Source: Bryobacterales bacterium
GTDB taxonomy: Bacteria > Acidobacteriota > Terriglobia > Bryobacterales > Bryobacteraceae
Assembly: GCA_003136575.1 (NCBI GenBank)
Contig: PLEX01000225.1
Coordinates: forward strand, 48,952 to 89,337
Direction of reading: 5' to 3'
DNA: 40,386 nucleotides
Shown: in pieces, positions 25,900 to 34,010 of the stretch
How positions within the stretch are numbered: position 1 is the first letter of the stretch
Layout of the letters: every line of letters starts with the position of its first letter
The notes under the pieces: generated by a model
The model's database searches: none
Told to the model about the DNA's origin: nothing
The model's input: the letters and a program-made list of their open reading frames with translations, nothing else
Translations under genes and position numbers: made by a program

Positions 25900-26451
25900 A
25901 TGGTTTCAGAATTCAAACTCGGAGGATTTGCGGCCCTCGTGCTGGCGGTCGTCGCAGCCATGCCCCTGGCGGCACAGCCTGCCCACGAAATGGACGAATA
26001 CCAGGTAAAAGCCGGGTTCTTAACTGCCTTCGCGGGTTTTATCGAGTGGCCGAATGGGGCGTTCGCGGGTCCAGCCGATCCTTTAGCGATCTGCGTACTG
26101 GGAAGCGACCCGTTTGGCCCATCGCTCGATACCGTGGTGGCGGGAAAAGTAATCGGCGGACGCGCTCTGGCCGTGCGGCGCATTTCCGACGTGCGCCGGG
26201 CCACCGGTTGCCACATGGTGTTTGTCGGTGCATCCGAGCACCTGCGCCTGCGGGCTGTCCTTACCGCTCTGCGGGATCAATGCGTCCTGTCCGTCGGGGA
26301 TACGAGCGACTTCATTGCCGAAGGCGGCATCGTGAATCTGCGGCTCGAGAACGGCAAAGTCCGCATCGATATCAACGAAGATGCGGCGAAAGAAGTTCAT
26401 CTGCGGGTCAGCTCCAGACTCCTGCAACTGGCAAGAAACGTGAAGCGTTGA
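25900..26451 (+). CDS. YfiR family protein (DUF4154)
   Basis: A 183-residue periplasmic protein with a signal peptide ending PLAAQPA. Family features: the YQVKAGFLTAFAGFIEWP start (normally K-A-x-F-L-x-x-F-x-x-x-x-x-WP), LAICVLGSDPFG, GRALAVRRIS, CHMVFVGASEHLRL, and the end FIAEGGIVNLRLENGKVRID followed by INEDAAKEVHLRVSSRLLQLA. In Pseudomonas, YfiR is a periplasmic inhibitor of the diguanylate cyclase YfiN. Here it is the last gene of the operon, 20 bases after the receptor, with a YfiN-like sensor protein two genes upstream. The usual cysteines of Pseudomonas YfiR are only partly represented (three cysteines seen), so redox control may differ. Confidence 0.9.
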   Translation: MVSEFKLGGFAALVLAVVAAMPLAAQPAHEMDEYQVKAGFLTAFAGFIEWPNGAFAGPADPLAICVLGSDPFGPSLDTVVAGKVIGGRALAVRRISDVRRATGCHMVFVGASEHLRLRAVLTALRDQCVLSVGDTSDFIAEGGIVNLRLENGKVRIDINEDAAKEVHLRVSSRLLQLARNVKR

Positions 26452-26637
26452 GCCTTCCCGCGTTAGGCCTCGTGCGCGGACGGGGATGTCGGCGAATCCT
26501 TGCGTACTTCAGCCGTTTATCAACATCCAGTGCCCGATGCCGATAAAACGTTTAACTCGAGTCCGCGGCGAACGGCCCGATAGGAGAAGATAAATTCGGA
26601 AATTGTCAACTGAGGTTCGTTCGGGGCGGGCGCAAAA

Positions 26638-26810
26638 TCACGGCCGCTTCATCGGGAGCACGCGGAACCGGCGGTTGCCTTCGGTCCGATATGTCTCAAA
26701 ATCCGAATAATCGACGGTGAAAACCGTCGCCATGGATTCCGCTTTGCCAGTTGTACGAGAGTTGCGTCGGCGTACGTTTTGCTCGAAGCGCATAATCGGC
26801 TGGCGAGACC
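26638..26810 (-). pseudogene. C-terminal remnant of a VapC-like PIN-domain toxin, frameshifted
   Basis: KTYADATLVQLA in one frame and KAESMATVFTVDYSDFETYR in another, ending NRRFRVLPMKRP at a stop at 26638-26640. This is the usual end of a PIN ribonuclease (ADATLV for the third acidic residue, TVDYSDF for the fourth). The N-terminal half, including the first active-site aspartate, is absent. It is joined directly to a Fic remnant upstream. Not functional. Confidence 0.7.
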
Positions 26811-27115
26811 TCAGTGTTCATGCCGCGCGAGTTCGCGCACATAGCGGATGCGTCGCAATGATCGAGCGCCTCAAGATGGTCTCTAAGAGGCTTGCCGCCG
26901 ACAGTAATCCCTTGTTCGATGACCAGCGTCGTTTCAACCGGGCTGAGCGTGTTGCCTTCGATGGCGTTCGAAGTGTACGTAAGCTGTATGTCGTAATAAT
27001 GCTCCAGGTTGGCGAGCGCCTTCGGCCACAGAGGCCGCAAATGATCGAGCAGCCTTTTTTTCGCGGCGATAGAGATTAGAAGTTCATCCATGACGTACAT
27101 GAAATAACATGACAC
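26811..27115 (-). pseudogene. N-terminal remnant of a Fic-family protein
   Basis: The frame from 27115 (or the ATG at 27091, MDELLISIAAKK) gives LTYTSNAIEGNTLSPVETTL and GITVGGKPLRDHLEALDHCD, the well-conserved N-terminal and inhibitory-helix region of Fic proteins. One frame over, the homology continues as IRYVRELARHEH and then meets a stop at 26811-26813. The catalytic HPFxxGNGR core is missing. Fic enzymes attach AMP to target proteins; this piece cannot. The following DNA belongs to a different toxin family, so a deletion fused the two. Confidence 0.8.
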
Positions 27116-27171
27116 GGCGCCTGGGCCAAGCCTGGAAGCAAGAAGCGCCGGACGCGGCGCGCCTGGCTTAC

Positions 27172-27177
27172 GATAAT
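27172..27177 (+). promoter_or_regulatory. Possible -10 box placing the transcript start at the GTG of the response regulator
   Basis: GATAAT at 27172-27177 ends four bases before the GTG at 27182, the same layout as at 19624. No convincing -35 is visible at the right distance and there is no ribosome site, so a leaderless mRNA is likely but weakly supported. Confidence 0.4.
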
Positions 27178-27181
27178 TTCA

Positions 27182-27850
27182 GTGCGCATACTGGTGGTTG
27201 AAGACGAGAAACGAATGGCCGATCTCCTGAAGCGCGGCCTCGCCGAGGAAGGCCATCAGGTCTTCATCGCCAACGACGGCGTCGATGGCTACGAAATGGC
27301 CCGCTCCGCCGACTTCGACGTGATCGTGCTCGACGTCATGCTGCCGGGCATGGATGGCCTCGCCATCGCGCAGAAGCTCCGCGAGGCGCGCAACCAGACT
27401 CCCGTGCTGATGCTCACCGCGCGGGACACCGCGGCAAACATCGTCGCGGGCCTCGATGCGGGGGCGGACGATTACCTTACCAAGCCGTTCTCCTTCGAGG
27501 TCTTCCTCGCGCGTCTCCGGGCCGTGAGCCGGCGCGGCGCGATTCCAAGGCCCGTTTGTCTCGAAGTGGCGGACCTGAAGCTCGACCCCTCCACGCGCCG
27601 CGTGACCCGCGCCGGCAAGGCCGTCAGCCTCACGCCGCGCGAATTCAGCCTTCTGGAATTGCTGATGCGCAACCACGGCCGCGTGATCGCGCGCGACACG
27701 ATCCTCGAATCCGTCTGGGGATTCGACACCGACGTCGCGGAGAACACGATTGAAGCCTTCGTGCGCCTGCTGCGCCTCAAGGTGGATGCGAGCGAGCCGA
27801 AGCTGATCCACACCGTTCGTGGCATAGGCTACGTGATTCGGGAATCGTAA
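27182..27850 (+). CDS. OmpR/PhoB-family response regulator (CopR/CusR-like)
   Basis: A 222-residue regulator starting at GTG. The receiver has VEDE at 6-9, phosphoacceptor D51 in IVLDVMLPGMDG, and K in TKPFSFEVFLARLRA. The winged-helix domain has SLTPREFSLLELLMRNHGRV and ends TVRGIGYVIRE. The GTG of the kinase follows the stop codon directly, so the two form a cognate pair. Sequence pattern alone places it near heavy-metal or envelope-stress systems (CusR, QseB and similar); the signal cannot be decided. Confidence 0.93.
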   Translation: MRILVVEDEKRMADLLKRGLAEEGHQVFIANDGVDGYEMARSADFDVIVLDVMLPGMDGLAIAQKLREARNQTPVLMLTARDTAANIVAGLDAGADDYLTKPFSFEVFLARLRAVSRRGAIPRPVCLEVADLKLDPSTRRVTRAGKAVSLTPREFSLLELLMRNHGRVIARDTILESVWGFDTDVAENTIEAFVRLLRLKVDASEPKLIHTVRGIGYVIRES

Positions 27851-29221
27851 GTGAAGCCAATCAACACGCGTTCGATTCGTTTTCGCCTCACCGTCTGGTA
27901 CGCGCTTATTCTGACGACTGCGCTCATTGTCTTCAGCGGCCTGGTCTGGATGATGATGCAACAGCGTCTGCTCGGCGACATCCGGCGTGGTCTGGACGAC
28001 GAAGCCGCGCGGTTTGATGCCTTCGTTCAAAGAGAGGCGGCGGAGATTCCCGCCGTCGACATGGCCGACGAAATCGAGGAGTTTTGCCACGCGCTGCCGT
28101 CGTCCAGCTATCTGGAGTTAAGGCGAGCCGGCGGCGCCACGGCGTTCCGATATCCCGCTTCTGGCAGGCCGGGGAGAACGCGCTACGAAGTGCTGACACG
28201 CGCCATGCGAATCGGGAACCAGCCGTTCACCCTGGAAATCGGCGCGTCGCGGGCCGAGATGCACCGCGCCATGGAGCTGTTGCAAACGTTGTTGCTCAGC
28301 CTCGTGCCCGTTGTAATCGCCGCATCGTGCCTTGGCGGCGCTTGGCTCAGCCGGCGCGCGCTGACGCCGGTCGATGAAATCACTTCCGCCGCCAAGGCCA
28401 TCGGCATCGAGAATCTGTCGAATCGCCTGCCCGCGCCCGGAACGGGTGACGAACTGGAACGTCTGGCCGAGACCTGGAACGCAACACTGGCGCGCCTCGA
28501 ATCGGCGGTGGCGTCGCTTTCGCGGTTCGCCGCCGACGCGTCGCATGAGCTTCGCACGCCGGTCGCCGTTATTCGCACCAGCGCGGAACTGGCGTTGCGC
28601 CGCGAGCGCGAGCCGGAGGCCTACCGCGAAGCACTGCGGGAAATCGCCGCGGAATCCGAGCGCATGACGCAGTTGGTGGAGGATCTGCTGTTCCTCGCCC
28701 GACGGGATACGCGCGGCGCGGGAATGACGATGACACCTCTCGATCTGCGCGAGGTGCTCAACGATGCCGCGCGGGAACTGCATGGACTTGCCGAGGCGCG
28801 CGGCATCCGGATTCGCGTTACGGCGGAAACGGACATTGGGGACGCTGCGACCATCGCAGGCAACACCGCGGCGCTGCGGAGGCTGTTCCTCGCGCTGCTC
28901 GACAATGCGCTCAAATACTCCGCCGAGAGTACTCAGGTGGATATCTCGGTCGTTCGCGGCGACGGCCGGATTACGGCGGTTGTGAGAGACCGCGGAATTG
29001 GCATCGCAGCCGAGGATCTGCCGCACATCTTTCAGCGTTTCTATCGCGCAAATAAGGCGCGGTCCGATGGCGGTCACGGACTGGGGTTGTCGCTGGCGCA
29101 AAGTGTCGCCCAGGCGCACAATGCGGTGATTGAAGTGGAGAGTGAGCCGGGACAGGGTTCGGTTTTTCGGGTGAGTTTCGAGCCGCGGACCAGAGTCCCG
29201 CCCGCGGCAGGGCTATCGTGA
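27851..29221 (+). CDS. Sensor histidine kinase (HAMP, HisKA, HATPase)
   Basis: A 456-residue inner-membrane kinase. Transmembrane helices lie at about 12-35 and 146-165, with a periplasmic loop of some 110 residues between them. A HAMP region follows (RRALTPVDEITSAAKAIG), then the HisKA box DASHELRTPVAVIRTSAELA with H232, and the HATPase domain (LLDNALKYS, VRDRGIGIAAEDLPHIFQRF, GHGLGLSLAQSVAQAH). The start is GTG immediately after the regulator stop. The arrangement is the CusS/CopS type, but the periplasmic loop carries no clear metal motif. The next gene starts two bases after its stop. Confidence 0.93.
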   Translation: MKPINTRSIRFRLTVWYALILTTALIVFSGLVWMMMQQRLLGDIRRGLDDEAARFDAFVQREAAEIPAVDMADEIEEFCHALPSSSYLELRRAGGATAFRYPASGRPGRTRYEVLTRAMRIGNQPFTLEIGASRAEMHRAMELLQTLLLSLVPVVIAASCLGGAWLSRRALTPVDEITSAAKAIGIENLSNRLPAPGTGDELERLAETWNATLARLESAVASLSRFAADASHELRTPVAVIRTSAELALRREREPEAYREALREIAAESERMTQLVEDLLFLARRDTRGAGMTMTPLDLREVLNDAARELHGLAEARGIRIRVTAETDIGDAATIAGNTAALRRLFLALLDNALKYSAESTQVDISVVRGDGRITAVVRDRGIGIAAEDLPHIFQRFYRANKARSDGGHGLGLSLAQSVAQAHNAVIEVESEPGQGSVFRVSFEPRTRVPPAAGLS

Positions 29222-29222
29222 A

Positions 29223-30368
29223 ATGAAGACTATGGACGAGCAGACACACCCTTATTCGTTGCGTTCGACGGAGAACATCCTGACTCCCGCCCTGGTGGTT
29301 TATCCCGAGCTTGTCGACGCGAACATCCGCACCACTTTGCGGATGATGGGCGGCGATCCGAACCGCTGGCGGCCGCACATCAAGACGGCCAAGATCGCTT
29401 CCGTGATCAGCCAGATGATCGGGCACGGCATCCGGTCTTTCAAATGCTCGACGACTCTGGAACTTGTCACCGCCTGCGAAGCCGACGCCGACGATGTCCT
29501 GCTGGCCTTCCCCGTGGTAGGCGCGAATGCCCGCCGCACCATCGATCTTGCGCGGAAATTCCCGAATTCGCGTGTGTCGGTGCTGATTGAATCGAACGAA
29601 CAAGCGGGTTCGTGGCCGGGCACAAACGTCGGAATCTTCATCGACGTGAACCCGGGCATGAATCGCACCGGCATCAGCCAGGAACGCGCCGGCGACATTT
29701 GTGCATTGGCGAAACAACTGGGCAAGGCGTTTCGGGGACTGCATTACTACGATGGCCACGTCTCGGCCGCCGATGTGGCGCAACGTGAACGCGCGGCGCA
29801 TGAAGGTTACGATCGGCTCATCGAAATTGTCCGGGTGCTGACGGCGGCAGGATACGCACCGGATGAAGTGATCACCTCGGGCACTCCGGCCGCGCCCTGC
29901 GCGCTGAGCCACGCGGGACTGCGCGCCGGACCATTCCTGCATCGGATCTCGCCCGGCACCGTGGTTTACAACGACATGTCGAGTCTCGCGCAATTGCCGG
30001 ACGCAGGCTACACCGCCGCGGTGGTTGTGCTATCGACGGTTGTGAGTCATCCCGCACCCAATGTCTTTACGTGCGATGCGGGGCATAAGAGCGTTTCCGT
30101 CGACGCGGGAGTGCCTAACTGCCAGATTGCCGGGCATCCCGGTTTCAAGCCGCTCAAGCCAAGCGAGGAGCACTTGCCGATAGATGCCGGCGCGGAGGAG
30201 GACGTTCCCCCCATCGGCAGCAAGGTTTACCTCATCCCGCGCCACGTCTGCCCGACGGTAAACAATTTCGATGAAGCGCTGATGGTGGTGGAAGGCGAGA
30301 TTCGCGGCGTGGAACGGGTGACCGCGCGCGGCCACGAGAGCCCGCTCATCGGGAGTGGTCGGGTTTGA
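29223..30368 (+). CDS. PLP-dependent D-threonine aldolase-like protein (DSD1 family)
   Basis: A 381-residue fold-type III enzyme. The alanine-racemase-like N-terminal barrel has the PLP lysine in RPHIKTAK (K54), GIRSFKCSTTLE, FIDVNPGMNRTGI, HYYDGHVSAADV and VITSGTPAAP. The C-terminal domain has CDAGHKSVSVDAG and PRHVCPTVNNF, whose His and Cys bind the divalent metal in D-threonine aldolase and D-serine dehydratase. The family cleaves D-threonine to glycine and acetaldehyde or acts on other D-hydroxy amino acids. An ATG at 29235 is an alternative start. It lies two bases after the kinase gene, unusual company for a catabolic enzyme. Confidence 0.88.
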   Translation: MKTMDEQTHPYSLRSTENILTPALVVYPELVDANIRTTLRMMGGDPNRWRPHIKTAKIASVISQMIGHGIRSFKCSTTLELVTACEADADDVLLAFPVVGANARRTIDLARKFPNSRVSVLIESNEQAGSWPGTNVGIFIDVNPGMNRTGISQERAGDICALAKQLGKAFRGLHYYDGHVSAADVAQRERAAHEGYDRLIEIVRVLTAAGYAPDEVITSGTPAAPCALSHAGLRAGPFLHRISPGTVVYNDMSSLAQLPDAGYTAAVVVLSTVVSHPAPNVFTCDAGHKSVSVDAGVPNCQIAGHPGFKPLKPSEEHLPIDAGAEEDVPPIGSKVYLIPRHVCPTVNNFDEALMVVEGEIRGVERVTARGHESPLIGSGRV

Positions 30369-30426
30369 GACGCGCAAGTGCGTCCCATGATCCGCGTTCC
30401 CTGTTTCGCGTGGTAACGTGACACTC

Positions 30427-30621
30427 ATGAAGACGACCGTCGAGACTGACGACCCCCTGGTCAACGGGACCAAGGCTGTTGCCGTTAACGAGAAGCCGCG
30501 CTGCCGCTTGAGCGATGGCAGTTTTAAAGGCGGGCATGGACTTCAGCCAGGCGTGCGGTGGGAAGACCTTTCCACGCTGGCTTATGACGAAGCCGCCTCT
30601 GTCAAGCGACGATCGCGGTAG
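30427..30621 (+). CDS. VapB-like antitoxin, internally shortened
   Basis: 65 residues. The start MKTTVETDDPLVNGTKAVAV matches the ribbon-helix N-terminus of VapB antitoxins (usually MKTTVEIDD...LLxxAKxxAA), and the end has LSDGSFKGGHGLQPGVRWED, typical of the toxin-binding tail. Family members are near 80 residues with a middle stretch like TTLRALVEEGLRL, which is missing here, as though about 15-20 codons had been lost in frame after NEK. No ribosome site is visible. It precedes and overlaps the PIN toxin frame. Probably impaired. Confidence 0.65.
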   Translation: MKTTVETDDPLVNGTKAVAVNEKPRCRLSDGSFKGGHGLQPGVRWEDLSTLAYDEAASVKRRSR

Positions 30622-31055
30622 ACACGAACGTCCTGGTCCGTGCGCACTGGCCGAACTGGCCGCTGCATCGTGTCGCCGCATCGGCCGTTAAGCGGTTAGC
30701 GGAAGGCAGTGCTCACTGGGCGATACCCTGGCCCTGCGTCCACGAATTTCTCTCGGTTTCGACAAACCCACGGATTTTCAAGCCGCCAAGTCAGCCGGAG
30801 GTAGCGGTTCGGCAGCTTGAAATATGGATGGAGTCTCCCACGCTCCGTCTGCTTCATGAGCCGGCTGGCTATTGGAAGGAACTCCGCGCCGCGTTTCTCA
30901 ATGGGAAAATCTCCGGCCCCCGGGTGCATGACGCCCGAATTCACGCGATCTGCCGCGCAAATGGAGTGCGCGAATTATGGTCGGCGGACCGGGATTTTTC
31001 GCGTATGCGGGGCCTCGCCATCCTCAACCCCTGCCTCGACTGGAAACCTACATGA
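30609..31055 (+). CDS. VapC-like PIN-domain ribonuclease without a standard start codon
   Basis: The frame is open from 30588 and reads [20 protein letters not shown] near its start. All four acidic positions of a PIN nuclease are present ([24 protein letters not shown]), and the end is complete. However, no ATG, GTG or TTG occurs before residue 74. The codon where relatives have ATG (before IAVDTN) is ACG at 30609-30611, so I place the start there as the ancestral position. Relatives cleave RNA and are held in check by VapB. Either the toxin is silenced by this one-base change or it is weakly made from ACG. It overlaps the 3' end of dnaJ by eight bases. Confidence 0.7.
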   Translation, partial: TIAVDTNVLVRAHWPNWPLHRVAASAVKRLAEGSAHWAIPWPCVHEFLSVSTNPRIFKPPSQPEVAVRQLEIWMESPTLRLLHEPAGYWKELRAAFLNGKISGPRVHDARIHAICRANGVRELWSADRDFSRMRGLAILNPCLDWKPT

Positions 31056-32178
31056 AGTAATCTTTGACCTTATCGAGCAGCCCTTTTTCATGCGGCTCGT
31101 TATTCACCGGCAGCGTGCCTTCCAGTTCTTCGAAAATCCGCCGCTGCTCGCGAGTCAGCTTGGTCGGAATCCTGACGTCGATATGCACGATCAGATCGCC
31201 CCGTCCCCTGCCCTGCACTTCCGGAACGCCCTTGCCTCTGATCCGCAACTCCGTTCCGTTTTGCGTGCCTTCGGGAATCGTAATCTCGTGCGGGCCTTCA
31301 AGCGTAGGTGCCTGAATCTTCGCGCCAAGCGCCGCCTGCGCCACGCTGATCGGGATATGGCAATGCAGATCGTTCTCGTGCCGCTCAAAAATCTGATGTT
31401 CTTTAACGGTGAAGAAAATGTAGAGGTCGCCGCTCGGCCCGCCGTTCGTGCCCGGCTGCCCTTCGCCCGCCACGCGCAAACGATTGCCGTTCGCAATTCC
31501 GGCCGGCACGGTCACCTTCAGGCGCTTATTGATATGTTTGTAGCCTTCGCCGCGGCACTCGCGGCAAACCTGCTTGACGATTTCGCCCGCGCCGCCGCAA
31601 TGCGAGCACGTGCGCCGCACCGAAAGGAAACCCTGTGAGAACAACTGCTCGCCCCTGCCCTTGCAGGCCGGGCATTGCATCATCGAGCTATCGGGTTCCG
31701 CGCCGCGCCCGCGGCACCGCGCGCATGCTTCCAGCTTCGGCACCTGGAGTTCGACCGCTTTTCCGAACGCCGCTTCTTCGAACGTCAGCGTCAAGTCGTA
31801 GCGAAGGTCGTCGCCCTTCGTCGCGCGCGGTCTGCCGCCGCGCTGTCCCCCCGCGCCGCCGAACATGTCGCCAAAACCGAAGACCTGGCTGAGCAAATCG
31901 CCCAGGTCCATCGACGAAGGATCGAATCCGCCTCCGCCGCCTGCGCCCGAGAGGCCCGCATGGCCATACGCGTCGTACGCCGCACGCTTCTGGGCATCCG
32001 ACAGGACGCCGTAGGCTTCGGCCGCTTCCTTGAATTTCTCCTCGGCCTCGGCGTTGCCCGGATTCCGGTCGGGGTGGTACTGAAGCGCCAGTTTGCGATA
32101 GGCGCTCTTCAATTCCTGCTCGCCCACGCCGCGGCTGACGGCCAGTACCTCGTAGTAGTCGCGTTTAATCGTCGGCAT
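31048..32178 (-). CDS. dnaJ: Chaperone protein DnaJ
   Basis: A 376-residue co-chaperone that delivers clients to DnaK and stimulates its ATPase. The J domain (about 5-70) has YHPDRNPGN with the HPD triad. A Gly/Phe region ([22 protein letters not shown]) is followed by four zinc-finger repeats, [24 protein letters not shown] and CRECRGEG, and then the peptide-binding beta domains ([32 protein letters not shown]). Full length. It is the third gene of hrcA-grpE-dnaJ, 16 bases after grpE. Its last bases overlap the convergent PIN gene. Confidence 0.98.
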   Translation of the reverse strand: MPTIKRDYYEVLAVSRGVGEQELKSAYRKLALQYHPDRNPGNAEAEEKFKEAAEAYGVLSDAQKRAAYDAYGHAGLSGAGGGGGFDPSSMDLGDLLSQVFGFGDMFGGAGGQRGGRPRATKGDDLRYDLTLTFEEAAFGKAVELQVPKLEACARCRGRGAEPDSSMMQCPACKGRGEQLFSQGFLSVRRTCSHCGGAGEIVKQVCRECRGEGYKHINKRLKVTVPAGIANGNRLRVAGEGQPGTNGGPSGDLYIFFTVKEHQIFERHENDLHCHIPISVAQAALGAKIQAPTLEGPHEITIPEGTQNGTELRIRGKGVPEVQGRGRGDLIVHIDVRIPTKLTREQRRIFEELEGTLPVNNEPHEKGLLDKVKDYFM

Positions 32179-32194
32179 GGTAATTCAGCTTCGT

Positions 32195-32776
32195 TCAGAT
32201 GTTGAGGATTTTGGAATCGTTGCGGGGAGGCGCGGGTATGGGCGCCGCTACGGCAACACGGACCATGGATGGCCGCAGCAGCTTGCCCTTGAAGTGATAG
32301 CCCTTCTGGAACTCGCCCAGCACGGTGTTATCCGGCGATTCGTTGGTTTCGACGCGCTCGATGGCCTGATGGATGTGCGGATCGAATGGCTTGCCTGCCG
32401 TTTCAATCGGCTCGAGACCCGTCTTTTTGAGCGACTCGGCCATTCGCTGGTAAATCAACTGAATGCCCTTCGCGTATTCCGGACTCCCGGAATCGGCCAT
32501 CAGCGCGCGCTCGAAATCGTCCAGAATCGGCAGCAAATCGCCCACAACGTCCATACTGGCGTAGGTAATCTGTTCCTGGCGCTCCCGTTCGACCCGCTTG
32601 CGGAAATTGTCGAATTCGGCCTGCCGGCGCAACAGCGTATCCCGCAGTTCATCCCGTTCCACCCGCAAGCCATCGCGTTCGACGCGTAGCTGGTCGAGTT
32701 CCACGTTCGCGGCGGTTTCAGTTGTGGTTGTTTGGTTCGCGGACACGCCGTCCGCCTTGGTTTCAGTATTTTCCAC
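32195..32776 (-). CDS. grpE: Nucleotide exchange factor GrpE
   Basis: A 193-residue protein. A long coiled-coil N-terminal region (VELDQLRVERDGLRVERDEL) contains a visible heptad-like duplication. The conserved core has RRQAEFDNFRKRVERERQE, DLLPILDDFERAL and GIQLIYQRM, and the beta-wing has KPFDPHIHQAIERVET, followed by LGEFQKGYHFKGKLLRPSMV. GrpE releases ADP from DnaK. It lies 105 bases after hrcA and 16 before dnaJ on the same strand. Confidence 0.97.
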   Translation of the reverse strand: MENTETKADGVSANQTTTTETAANVELDQLRVERDGLRVERDELRDTLLRRQAEFDNFRKRVERERQEQITYASMDVVGDLLPILDDFERALMADSGSPEYAKGIQLIYQRMAESLKKTGLEPIETAGKPFDPHIHQAIERVETNESPDNTVLGEFQKGYHFKGKLLRPSMVRVAVAAPIPAPPRNDSKILNI

Positions 32777-32881
32777 TGTTAAATCTGTCTTCAGGTTAAC
32801 ATTCGGCTGAGCCGGGCGCGGCTTCCGGCGGTTCCGGAGTAAACCGCCCGCGAGATGCCAACGGGCGACGACGGACGGCGT

Positions 32882-33916
32882 TCAGGCCTGCGATTCAAAC
32901 GCCTGGCCGATCTGCTGCACGGCCGACATCACGCGCTCATAATTCATCCGCATCGGTCCGAGCACCGCGATCCGCGCCCGCACCCCGGACGGGAGATCCA
33001 CGGTTACTCCGATCAAAGCCAGCTCGCCCATGGCGGGATGAGCCTCCTCCAGTCCGACATGCACGCCAATCTGGCCGTGCGATCCGGCGAGAAAACGATC
33101 CAGCAGCGCCACCACCTGCTGTTTCTGCTCCAGCGCGCGGAACAGCTCGTGCATGCGCTCACGCGTCAGATGAAGGTCCAGGCCCACCAGGTAGGAAGCG
33201 CCGTCCATCGCAAGCTGAGGATCGGAATCGGCGAAAAGGCCCTTGGCGCATAAGACGGTAAGATGGCGCAGAATCTCGTCGTACCTGGCGCGCTCTTCGT
33301 CGATGCGGCGCAGCAGTTCGGTGCGGGCGCGCTCGAGCGTCCAGCCCGCGAAATGGTGGTTTACGTAGTTCCTGAGAAGCGTCAGATCGTCTTGCGGCAG
33401 TTCGCGATCGAGTGTCACCACGCGATTGCGAACCAGCCGGTCGCGCGTCGCGACGATCATCAGCACGCGCCGGTCGGAAAGTCCGATCAGTTCTATATGT
33501 TCGAGTTCCTGCGACGACAACGGCAACGCGGCCGCGATCCCGACGTTGTGGGTGAATTCCGTCAATGCGCTGGAGGCGGCCGCCACACGGTCTTCAAGCG
33601 AATGGGCGGATTGCATGCGTGCATAGATGCGCTGGCGTTCTCCTTGCGGCAGCGGCCGAAGGGGAACGCTCACGGCGAAATCGCGGAATCCCTTGTCGGT
33701 GGGAACGCGCCCGGCGGAGGTGTGCGGCTGCGCCAGATATCCATCGTCGGAAAGATCCGCCATTACGTTGCGGATCGTGGCGGGGCTCAGCGAAAGATGA
33801 CGCAGGCGCGCAAGCGTCCGGGACCCCACCGGCTCTCCCGATTCGATGTGGGCGCCAACAATCTCGTGAAGGATCGTCCGCTCTCGCGGCGTCAATTGTC
33901 TTTGTGGCGACTGCAT
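32882..33916 (-). CDS. hrcA: Heat-inducible transcription repressor HrcA
   Basis: A 344-residue repressor. The winged helix has LTPRERTILHEIVGAHIESG, EPVGSRTLA and LSPATIRNVMADLSDDGYLA, then QPHTSAGRVPTDKGFRDF. The GAF-like part and C-terminus have IELIGLSDRRVLMIVATRD and IGVTVDLPSGVRARIAVLGP, then MRMNYERVMSAV. HrcA binds CIRCE elements to repress chaperone genes. I see no CIRCE (TTAGCACTC-N9-GAGTGCTAA) in the 94 bases upstream, so its targets are probably elsewhere, for example groESL. Divergent from the DUF481 gene. Confidence 0.97.
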   Translation of the reverse strand: MQSPQRQLTPRERTILHEIVGAHIESGEPVGSRTLARLRHLSLSPATIRNVMADLSDDGYLAQPHTSAGRVPTDKGFRDFAVSVPLRPLPQGERQRIYARMQSAHSLEDRVAAASSALTEFTHNVGIAAALPLSSQELEHIELIGLSDRRVLMIVATRDRLVRNRVVTLDRELPQDDLTLLRNYVNHHFAGWTLERARTELLRRIDEERARYDEILRHLTVLCAKGLFADSDPQLAMDGASYLVGLDLHLTRERMHELFRALEQKQQVVALLDRFLAGSHGQIGVHVGLEEAHPAMGELALIGVTVDLPSGVRARIAVLGPMRMNYERVMSAVQQIGQAFESQA

Positions 33917-34010
33917 GGCTGTGTCGTCCGCCGAACTTGTACACCCCTGCTTTGACTATATACCGAGAGTCCGGCGCTGGAAACGACGGGGTTTGGGAAG
34001 ATGGAGGATT

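Noticed and set aside
33917..34010. CIRCE element upstream of hrcA
   Set aside because: No TTAGCACTC/GAGTGCTAA pair is present in this stretch; only a weak GACT...AGTC similarity.
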